Source: Hofstenia miamia (lineage: Eukaryota > Xenacoelomorpha > Acoela > Hofsteniidae). From it: a stretch of DNA of 64,000 bases. This document shows, piece by piece, positions 13,001-25,293 of this stretch; within the stretch, counting starts at the first letter, position 1; every line of letters starts with the position of its first letter. The translations under genes were made by a program, and so were the position numbers. The notes beneath the pieces were generated by a model that was not told the origin of the DNA, made no database searches, and was given only the letters and a program-made list of their open reading frames with translations. The stretch lies in assembly GCA_900660155.1 (NCBI GenBank), contig CABFPE010000630.1, forward strand, positions 288,997 through 352,996. Reading direction: 5' to 3'.

Positions 13001-16000
13001 TTAGATTGTTCCATTTTCTTCCAAAACAGCCATTTCCTCAATGTTTGTAAGCAATACAATCCTCATTTGCATTTTGTCATCTAGAAAACAGGAAAATGAT
13101 CCTACAACAGTGCCACACTTTTCTAAAATAGGTCTTCCTTATCCATCTCTGTGATTGACATGATTGTGTGCATCGATTCTTCCAACTGTTAGATTCAATG
13201 GTAACTTAGACCATCGTTTATTGCCATTTTAGGAAGTTACTCTGAGGTTTCAGGGAAACTCATATTATCCTGCCAATGAATCATCAGATCCTAAATACTA
13301 ATGTTTACGTTTAATTAATTATCAATTATATAGTTAGATTACCATTGAAAAAATTATAGATATCAAAGTCTGCTAGATTTTTTTTACCATCGTATACATT
13401 ATTTTCCTCATGAATGATAGAATCTGCTCTTACTTTTTAGCTACTTCTGCTTAAGATATCAGCCAAGAATCCAATTATATAAAATGCAGCTTCTCTAGAA
13501 GATCTGTACTTTTCTTACTTACTTATAGTGAAANNNNNNNNNNNNNNNNNNNNNNNNNNNNNNNNNNNNNNNNNNNNNNNNNNNNNNNNNNNNNNNNNNN
13601 NNNNNNNNNNNNNNNNNNNNNNNNNNNNNNNNNNNNNNNNNNNNNNNNNNNNNNNNNNNNNNNNNNNNNNNNNNNNNNNNNNNNNNNNNNNNNNNNNNNN
13701 NNNNNNNNNNNNNNNNNNNNNNNNNNNGGGGGGGGGGGGCGGGTTGAAACACCCCATGGTAAAAAACTCTATTTGTATTACAAGCAGCGATATATCTATA
13801 GCAACGACAGCTTTTGTGCGTATAACATTAGTTATTTAGTAATCCCGTACATAAACAAACTCCGGTTGTTAAACAACTTGAGCTTAATTAGAATGTGCAA
13901 GGTTAAGCTAATGTATACGAAAGCATGGAGTGCCTAGGTGCCCACGCCCATGATAGTAAAGGGCTAAACTCTGGTTTGACAATGTTTTTTGTTTACTTAT
14001 TGCTTTAAATTTGAACGATATTCATATTAATCAAAACATACAAATAAATGAGAATTGCCTGTAGCAGAGGTGTAGACGGGTCGAAAAAATTAGACCAACC
14101 GTTTATATTTAAATTTTTACTCTGAATTTGGTAAAGAATATCTGACGTATAGCATCACAGCAACAGAAATCTAAAACGCAATATGATATTAAGAAGCAGT
14201 GGTATTTGTTGTTATTAGTAGAGACAAAACTTTTATGTAAATATATATTTTCGTATGTACATACATATTTTGTCGCATTTTGTATTTAAATATTTAAAAA
14301 ATTATTTCGATAATTTTCGAGTTTTTAGTAAATATTTAATGTTATTACTCAAATTTCACAGTAAATCCAGGCCACTATGAATTTGAGTTCAAAAAATTCC
14401 AGGAAGGACTTGCGAAAAACGAACCGATTTTTAATGCTCCAAAAGTATTGCAACGGAAAAACAGCGACCTTTTGTTTATTGAACTAGAGCCCAACCAATC
14501 TTTCTTTAATCGAACGGCGCCCCAATTATGTCTTGCATAGTCGAAAGAACATTTAGATCTTACAAGGATGTGTTATCCAGTCGGCTCCACAACTTGATCC
14601 CAGAAAATATTGCTATTTTGTACATGAAACAAGTCATTATAGTACCAGTTCATTTTTTTTCAAGACACATTTGCCGCTTTTAAGCACATATTTAAGCCAT
14701 TTTAGCGAAATATTTATGTACATAAACGCCCCGTTTTAAATACATAAATGTTTTGTCTCTACTTATTAGGGTCGTTTGGTAAATGTTTTTTCAGCGTTTT
14801 AAACATCATACATTTATGTGCTTCACAGTGTACACACTCAATCGCTATATTTGTATACTAACCATGTAATGACAACTTTGAATTATTTTTAGAGATAAAT
14901 TTTAGTAGAATTAACTTTACAGACATTCATCAGTAGTTTGAGTTTAACTTTTGATAAGACAAGTGTTGGTGCCAATAGTATTTATGTAAGTGTTAAAGGA
15001 AATTCATTCTGTACGAATTTTTTAAAAATTAATACAATCATAAATCTCATTTACGTGGAAGTTACTGTTTTGTAAGAGTGCTTTATTCACATTAGTGATT
15101 TTAAAGATCGCATGTCTTTGGGACCACCACGTTATATGTGATAATTCATGATGGAATAATGCAAATATTATTTTCATTTGACAATTTATATACACACTGC
15201 GACCAGTTGTAATAGAAAGCAGAATTATTGTGAGCATTTTTAAGACCCCTGCCTACTGAGCTAGTGCCGCAATTTCTGGAAGGTTGTTCTATGTTATTCT
15301 TAAGTAAATCATTAGATTATTTTCAACAAAATATTGAATTCACATGCTCAACTATAATCATATTATAGATGCGTATAGTTACTTTGCTCTTAATCATTTC
15401 AAAAACATATTGTTCCATTTATAAAATAGAAGTTTCTTCTTTAATACTTTTGCGGTGCACATTTAAATTTGATTAAAAATTTGGATTTGGAATTATTTTA
15501 AAACTTGATTTGAAAGTCTTAACAATTCTGAGACTTTCAATTAAACAGGAAACATCAAGTTAATGTGTTATGGTCGCTTATTCTAAGTGACTTTTAATGT
15601 AATTTGTAATTTTGCTTTTGTAAATTTAAGTATACACTCAACCTTAAAGTGCCTGGGAATTTTTGAAAATTTTTTATCCTCCTCAAATTAGTTTAGATGT
15701 TGTAACCCAAAAACTAATGATGATATCAAAATTCTGAAAGCACCTTAAGATAGAGGAGTGAATCCTCTTTCATTTGCGCTCTTAATCCGCGATCTGGCAT
15801 GTTACAATGGGTTTGGAGCTTTTATCTACATATCAAAAAACATGATCCCATGTGGTTTAAACTTTATATTTACCTGAACATTAGGTTTGGAGGGAATTAA
15901 AAGATTTTTCCAAAATCGGGATTTTCTACGAAAATGGGTTAATTTTTTCAAGTACTTTAGGCATAGAAATGGACTTTGTGGAAAATTTCAACAGTGTATA

Positions 16001-16500
16001 CAAGCACGTGGATCAATAGATGTGTCCATGCTTACGACTACAAGTTTTTAAATGGGATTGGAGAAAATTTTTTATAAGTGTGGAAAATGGTTTGTCCGTT
16101 TAAATGAACACCAGTCTGTTTAAGGTTAATACCCAAATAATAACAATGAATTCAATATTCTTTCAAATTGCTTCCATTGTATATATCATTATGCATACAT
16201 TTCTTTAGAAAATGAGAGACTTGTTTCTAAGTGTATCACTAACAAATTTTAGTCTCGTATTAGCATAGCAGTTACTTCGGAGGATAATAATGTTTTTCCG
16301 GGAGGGCATTACCCCCGTAGATTCTTCACTGACTCTTACTTTTAGACACTTCGGTGTGACTCACACCCGCATCATCATCGTCATCTCTTGCTATTTTAAA
16401 TATTTTAAATTAATTAACTTTATTTACACAGTCTATAAAATAACGCATATGTGCTTCCTTCAATAATCCGAATTTATATTCTGATAATTTAATTATAACT

Positions 16501-16536
<36 letters not shown>

Positions 16537-19500
16537 CAACAAGTTTACAATTAATGTTAGTGGGAATTCATGCGGTTGAATGTTGTCAGCTCGGCTTCAG
16601 TGTTTCAACCAATTTGAATAAAATATTTTGATAATTTGTAAAATGTGACCTCAAAATTTCAACTAAGAACAGATTTTCATTTGTACCTAATTCATAAATC
16701 AAAAAAAATGAATCAAAATTCAAGAAATTTTTTCGCATGAGTTTGTTTTTTAAAAAAATTATACTTAGGCAATCCCTAACTATAAGACGATATGATACGA
16801 TTTTATAAAGTATTCATGTATTCAGAAAAAAATTTATTGTACCAAATTTTAATGTGTTGAGTTACATCTCATATATGAATATGCAGGCGCCATTTCAGAA
16901 ATATACTTAATTTCTTAATCACATATTCGAAAACTGAAAGAAGTGATAAATAAGTTTTGCTGTGATAATGACAAGGATCCCATCTTTGCATTATTATAAT
17001 ATTCGAGTTAAATTTTGACCAGAAATTTTTAGCAATCATGCATGTTTCAGTTTGTTCCGAATAAAAAAATCAATAATTATATTGTACTATTTGTGTAATC
17101 ATTATCTTTACAATTAATGTAAAAGACAAGAATTTGAAAAAACAGATTAAAACTTTCTGACACCACATGCAGAGATTTTGTATTTCAAAAAACAGGTAGG
17201 CGTTGAGGGGGGCTTAAGCTCCCTATCCCCGTAGTTTACAAACTAGTGGTCTGAGTTTGCAAGAGCACTATAAGCATACTACTGTTTTACTTTTAAGAGT
17301 ATTAACAGACATAGCGACCATGATCTCAAAGTTTTTAACTCTTTAGGATTTCCAATTGAACTATTATTGTTTTGAACACATATTTGGTTATTTTAATTAA
17401 TAGAATTGGTCAAACCTATTTCGAGCAAAACTATCGATAACATTATATGTCAGCAAATGACTTATTTTTTTAGTAGTAGTGACCAAAAGAAGGTTGCATT
17501 TTCACCTCCACATAAAATTTTGTTGTTTCAAAGTTTTATTGAAACAGTGATTAGGCGAAGTCTGTACCTTAAATAATTTATTTGTGAAACTTCCAGCATT
17601 TATTCAAATTTTCAATTAGCGGATACGTTTATAGATGACCGTTTCATCACAACTTAAAAATTCTAAGACTGAAATGCCTCATAATTCCAAGGCTTTTTTT
17701 AAAAAGAAATTGTACATGAGTTTCAATTTATTGAGCGACGCCTGTAGCGTCTGCAAGTGTTACCATTACAACACTTGCAGACGATACAGATATGACGTAA
17801 TACTCTGACTACGGCTCACGTCGATTGGGATTTATTGCGTTATTCTTTAAGTCAACAACATCAGTTAAAATTTGATATGATTGGAATTATTGCGCAATAG
17901 CTCTAATCCTTTTTTAATTCATTCAGCACTGAAATTTTTTTAAACAATTACATGTATACGATTAAATAATCCTAGCTAATTAATGGATGTGATTAATGTA
18001 ATAGGAAATTCCAGAACTAATCGTAATAATTATGCGTGAAAATATATTTGAAAATTTATTAATACCTAAATCTGTGAGGAATATTGTGTTAGTAGCGTAA
18101 CGAGTATAAGACAACAACAACGTTATGTAAAATGTTTTATTGTGAACTCAAAGATACAAGTATAGCCTATATAGTAGTGTGCTATGAACCATACATGCCA
18201 GGCCACGACAACTTATGATGACTGTTTACTAGTTCTGGTGTTAGCTTGTCGGGGACCCGTAAACGTATACCTGATCAACCCACATAGTGCTTCCGCGATT
18301 AATCGATTAATTGCAAGTATTATCAGTTGCTTACACAATATGCTTTACTTTATTATTATAGCTCAGTACTGCAACCGTCAGAAATGTTAATTGGTATCCA
18401 GTAACCGGTTGAGTTGGGCGCTCGCCATTTATCAGCCGTTTAATTGGTGACCGGTCAAATTTTTAAATGCATGCAAACTAACCAAATTTGTTGAAAAAGT
18501 TATATTTATTGTATTTTCATATGTTATTATTTAATACTTATTAATAGTCTTTTTGTAAATATGTTAGTTATTGCAAATAAATTTTACGCCTGCCTTGCAT
18601 CGTGGCCTTGCATTAATGTAAAATATCAATAAACAAAAAATAAAAATGTAGGTTTTTTAATTTTTTTTGCAAAAAGTTGCTAATATACGCTTCCCTTAAA
18701 TCTACAAGTTTTTCAACATTATTGCCATCTAGACACCTTCACTTATTAGTTGGGGAAAGAACATGACGTATTTCTAGAAACGCTCAATTTAAATACAAAT
18801 GCATGTATTCAGTTGAAAAAATCTAAATGCAATGATTTGTTAACGGAGCGGATTTGCAATTTGGAAATTAATGCAATTAGAAATTTCATTAAAATATCGC
18901 GCGAAGATTGAACAGTGTAAACTTTCAAAACTTGCAAAGTTACTTTTTTATTTTATATAAAGAAGCTCGTTTTTGCAATATTACTGAATAAGATACTAAA
19001 ATATAAGATATTATTAATTAGACCGGTAATAAAACGGTTAAATTAGCAAGTCAACATTACTAATCGGTTAACTGGTAGATATCGGAACCGGTTATCTTTT
19101 ATCGGTAACCGGCACCGTTTTAGCAGTGAACGGTTGCAGCACAGTATAGCTAACTGCAGAGTTGGAATTGGGTTCGGCCTAAAGTTGGGTCGGGCTAGGC
19201 CGGGCTTAGGCCTAATATTTTAATTGGTATTTGAAATACAAGAAAAAATTCACTTGAAAACTTAAACCTTGCAAATGACAAAAAAACATTCTCATTAAAT
19301 TTAATCAGCCCTGCATTGTTCGCTTGTGCAATACTTCTAACATCTAAATTTTGTCTGCTACAAGCAAAGAGCGTTTAGGAAATTCCACTTGCTTTGTGCT
19401 GATGTAAGTTGATGTAAGTTGGCAGAGACTTTTAGTAATTGAATATATAAAGAGTAATATGTTCTCTAAATGATAAACAGGACGATTGCAATCCTGGAAA

Positions 19501-22500
19501 TAATTTGTTGTGGCAATACTTATATTACTAAATTACTGCTGCCGATAGGAAGAACTTATGAAACGTGACATATATTATACCCTGGCGGTAGAGCATATTA
19601 TTCAGCAGGGCGTTGCAATATTTTAAGAGGGGTTTGCTTCAAAAAATAGTGTTAGTATTACAGTGACTAAATAGCAACATTTTTTTAAAAGCATTACATA
19701 AATTGTTGTAGTAAAACAAATTAACAATATTTTAAATGAAGTTCGTTTAAAAACTTGTCGAAATTTTTTAGTGAAGCTCCACTAATTTTGTAGAACGTGT
19801 AAAAATACATATACATATTAAAATAAACCCAAATTTCATTTTCATATAGAATTATTTTCTATGAAATTTTTGGATAGAAGATTAGCAGAATATAAATGCT
19901 CTTCTTGTGGTTCCCTTTTATTAAGTTTTGTTTACATGGAAACGGCTAATTGCAATAATCGATAATAATAAAATATCTGGAGATTAGGCCTAAACATATT
20001 GATAAATCGTTGTTAGTTATGCCAACAATAGCCATTATCTCACTTAACATTACAATACTATAAAAGGCAGCATTTTTATGTTTTCCATAAAAGTCTAAGC
20101 AAAAGATTAAAATATAATCAGTTTCATTTATATAAAAATTAGACACACCTCATTTACATTGCGCACCCTAATTTTTGAGCTAATTAATTTGTGAGATGAA
20201 AGCGTTTAACAATTTTAAGAAACCAACAAAATTTAAAAAATCTCAGCAATTTACGTGTAATCTATGCATAAATTTAAAACAATTTAGAAAATTTTTGTCT
20301 TCATTGGTAAAATTTGTGAAAAAGCACATTCAATGCTATCTGGGAGCCAAATGCAATTATTTACAGGAAGGACTCATGTCTGCTCCAAGCCTACGGCCAT
20401 TTATGATACGTTTATTGTATTAAGGTTAATGCAATTTGAATTTGAATAGAATTGAATTAGCATTGTTGACGGACTAAAGCGGATATGCACCTATGCACAT
20501 ATTGATTGACAATGATTGACAAAACTTGATTAATCTACTGAAAACGGGACCTAATTATGATATTATAGTTGTAAAATTAAACTTCTCAAAAAAACTTAAT
20601 TTTTATATTGATTTAGACTTCATTGATGGCTATGAAAGCATAAGCATGTTTCTTTTTAATAGCACAGTTGAAGGTTTTCTTGTTGCATCAAGCAATTTTA
20701 GTTAAATAACATTTAGCTACTGGCATAATGAGCTTAGGCATACGGGCACGGACAAACCAGCACGCCTATTTTTATGGATGCGGGCCGGGCACGGGCCTTA
20801 CTCGAGCAGATTTGAAAATCTTGCGGCATGGATAGGTTTATTGAGAAAATGCTTAAATACATTTTTGAAAATTTGTATTAAGCGTAATGCTGTAGCTGAA
20901 GTTGTTGAAAAGATTAACAATTTTTCTTTGAAAAATTCAAATTTTTGAAAATTGTTTAAATTCCCTACATACCTAATGTTCATGTATTTATAAAATTTTG
21001 AACCCGATAAAGAATGTCGACGGTTTCTTGTTATGTGCAAAGGCGTCTCTAACCCTTTGAGGCGTGTCAAAGTCAGAGGTCACGTGGTAATTTCTGATTT
21101 AGCATAGCTTTAATAGTTTTTGAGCTGAAACGTTTGAAAATTTTTATAGGATCATGTATACTTCTCAAAAATTCCCCAGGCTGCTTAAGGATTAGAAAAA
21201 CAGTTCTTAACTCAATATCGCATAAGGAAGAATCGGCATTGCATAACTGCTGCTCTAATTTTATTGTTTTCCAATGTAAATTATGTGTTAAAGCAAAAAC
21301 AACTAAATAATACCTGGAGGCGAAACGAAATATTTAATTTGAAAAGTGGCACTGGATTCGACTTTAGTCACACGGCCAACATTATGTCTGACTGCGAAAT
21401 TCGACTTCAGTCCACATCTCTGAAAAAACGTCTTCTTTTACTGCGATATTCGATCATAGTCACAGAGTGCATAAAATAAAGGTGCCAGCTGTACGATAAG
21501 TTTTACTCTTCAAAAACATGATAATACATCACCCATTGAGAATTTCTGAAAATTCATGAAACGCAGTGAAAGGGTTAAATAAACATCTGCGAAAATTACA
21601 GGTTTCGAAAGAATTAATACTTGAATAATTACATGTAAAACTACATTACATGTATGTGCACATACAAAACTAAGCTATTCAAAACTTTCTTAACTTTTCG
21701 GTACAATTTTTAGTTTTAGCAGTATTGATCTTTTACAAAATTTTTAATAAACAAATTAAAATTTTTTGATTTAAATATAGCATATATAGATGCATGCGTA
21801 CAAGTTGAATTAACCAAACTACATAAAGTTTCTGAGGATTTTAGGTAGTTAAAAATTGTGTTAGTAAATATATCTCTTTGTTACTTAGCTAAAAGAAAAT
21901 AAGTCTTTAACTCATCGTTTCGAAATATTTGATTGAAAATGAGAAAGCTTGCAGACCATAAGGTGAATGAATATTCTGATGGCTTTGTCAGTCCTCCACG
22001 ATCCAGAATATTAAATAGTTTGAAAAATATTTCTGGAATGTTAAAATCTCTTTGTTACTTAGCTAAAAGAAAATAAGTCTTTAACTCATCGTTTCGAAAT
22101 ATTTGATTGAAAATGAGAAAGCTTGCAGAACATAAGGTGAAATATTTCTGGAATGTTAAAATCGTCATTTGTTTCTGCAATTAGAATATTTTGACAGCCG
22201 GTGCAGTTTATTTTTTCACATGTTTTATTCGCAGCCCGACCAGAAACGTAATCCAATGCTCGATAATCATCTTCACAGATGTCATCTAAATTAATTATCA
22301 GAAGATTATTAAAAATAAATTCATCATTCCATGGCTCATCGTAAATTTCTCTAGAAATTGTCGTGGGTTCAATTTCTTCTTTTAGAATCGCTAAAACTAA
22401 AAGTCTTAATTTCTTTTCACCTTCAAAGATTTGCTTTACAGAAATGTAGTAGTCGGCACCATTTATCTGTCTGTATATATCAGTTTATATGTCCAGTCAT

Positions 22501-25252
22501 TACGTAATTAATATTTTTCTCATTCAGAAGGAAATTGATAATTTAGACATAGTTGTACAAATAGAAATTGCAATATAAACCTGTGACTTGAGAACCCCTT
22601 TAAACAGCTATTTGTCCAATTTTTGAAAATACCAACTCCAGTCCTGTTTTTACTTGAGTTTTAGTTCTCTGGCTAAAGTCATTTTCCATTTCCATAGTCA
22701 ATATATCATTTTCACATATTTCTATAACCCTTCGTGGAAGCGTACAAATCGTTCATTTCTTTCCTTATCATGTAAATTAACCCTCAGTAATCAAGTTGAT
22801 ACTAACATCTGGAATATATCACTATTCTCTCATTATTGATGCAGTTGTAATTTTAAGAGTATTTTAGATTCTAAAGTTGAAAATCGTTTCCGCAACACAC
22901 CCTCCTCTCATCATTCTTCAACCCAATCCAACGTTAGCCTAAAGGATCTTACTCAGAACGTATCAATAGATTTAGGAGTCGCTGGTCCGAAGGAAGCACC
23001 CGTTGCAAAAGAAGCGCCTCTTTGGATGACACAGTCTACAATCGGTGCATCTGAACCCGTTGAGGTAAATATTCATGTGAATTTATTATTAGAGATTTCG
23101 GATTTTATTCAATATTAAGTAAAAATTATGAAATAGAAACAAATTGAAACCAAATTTTCAAATTATTTAGAAACGATTAATTTTTGGGTTGTTTTACATT
23201 AATTTTGATTCAGTATCTTAGAACAATTTACTTTGTTGTTAACAATGCCATCATTACCTTTAAAGAAAATATTTGTTCATTTTCCCTTATTCTCCACATT
23301 TTGAATATTAAACAAATAATTCAACTCAAATCCACTATGTTGTCAAAAGATACAAATCAGAAAAGGTATTGCAGAGTCTGTGTCTGTATGCTATATTTAG
23401 TAAGCAATGCTAAAAAAAAATACGCCATCATTGAATATAACTATACGATGGAATTTAAATTTTCCATTATAATAAGTGTCGCAGAAATTGGATTGAGGAT
23501 ATCACTTGCCATAATTAGATAGAACCGAAGGGATTATTTTCAGCGATGATTTCATCAGTAATTCCATGAACTGATATCACCTCTTTAAGTTTTTTTTATT
23601 AGATTTAGTCTTGCCATTAGTCTAATAGCTCTGTACATATCTGTTTCAATTGAGATTTGATCAGTGTCTACAGCAGAGTTGCAATCGGGTTACAAAATGT
23701 GACATGGTGACATGAGATTTGATCTGGCGAGACCCGGTAAAATTGCCAAATAAACGACCAAACGACTTGAATCACCCTTTTTAAATATAGAACGTTTCTT
23801 GCACGGTTTTGCTAAGAGTATACTTGCACAGAAATTCATGTGAACAATTACACATTATGCTGGTCTTCAATGATTTCGCATGATTTTAACATCTCCCGCG
23901 ATTTACGATGTGAATAAAAGACTAGTCCAAATCATTATTTTAAAATATCAATTTGTGGAGCATTTTTCTATTTGCAAATATTTATTAAATATAATAATTT
24001 AACCCCATTCTATTACAAAATAGGGCCCTGCGAATATTCTAAATCATGTCCGAATCTGAATATATGTTGGAATCTAATTCGAATCATGATTCATTACAAT
24101 AGCAAATCTAGAATATTCTGGTGAGATACAGATTTTTGTTCAAAAGCACTTTGTGTGAAATACGTAATCATATTTTTCAGTTGAATTTTTCTATTTTAGA
24201 ATAAACAGCTAAAGTTTTTTCATGTTTTAACGTCGTTTTTAACCGTGAATATTAACTACAGATGTTTTGCATTATGGAAATGCGTTGTCTAAATTTTCGG
24301 ATTCGAATTCGAAATAAAAATTGAGTTCACAGGGACCTAATGCAGAAACAAACGAAAATTAGTAGAAAACTTTTGAAAAAATTGAAACTATTGAAAACAC
24401 ACTGATTTTGTGTTATTCTTATATATATATATATATACATATATAGATCAAAATGATAGTGGCAGGCATTTGCTATCTAAAACATCTAAAAAGAAAATAT
24501 TACATGCATTAGTAAGAAGTAATTACTAGGGCTGTTACTTTTTTGTACCTAAAAATGGAAATTTTTATGTTGTAAAATGAATTTTACTTACCTAAAAATC
24601 CCATTTCTTACCTCATATGTTAAATTGTTTAGGTTTTAAATTTCATGTCAAAAAAGTTTAAATTAAAGGCAAAACTAAAAAAGTCATATTTTGCAGTTGT
24701 AGTAAGTAGTATACTATGGCTATATCAATTATATGACCATTTTCGTCGTTCCTATGTAAAAGATCATTTCGTGAAATTTGACCCTGAGAGTTAGAATTTG
24801 AAAATGCTTAAAACAGCTCTTTTCAAAGAGAGAAGAATGCATTAATGTCTTGGGATTTTTTAGTTGATCATTACTATTTTTAATTTCCGTCTCAAATTTT
24901 GGTGTCAATGTCTTAGCTAAATTCTTCAATGAAAAGTACTTTTTCATTTTCAAAATACTGCCTTAATTTCTTTGAAGTGAAAAAAATAATTTTACTATAT
25001 AATCTTTGTTTTGAATGACTTAATCACATTATACTGCGCGACTCATTACAGAAAATTTTGATTTTTAACACACTTGGGACCATAATAGTTTGCTCAAAAA
25101 TCGTGTTATTTACTTGGAATTTCAGGTTTTTCAATCTCCAAAAATTTCAAATCAATTATGACACTTACCTGACGTCACGTAAGTTGCATTGGTTGTTTCT
25201 TTTTGAAAACAACTGAAACAGACAACACATGTGTTATAAATGCTTAAACATG

Positions 25253-25293
<41 letters not shown>

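Noticed and set aside
13515-13839. Open frames across the N gap and poly-G
   Set aside because: They exist only because N translates as unknown; no supporting sequence.
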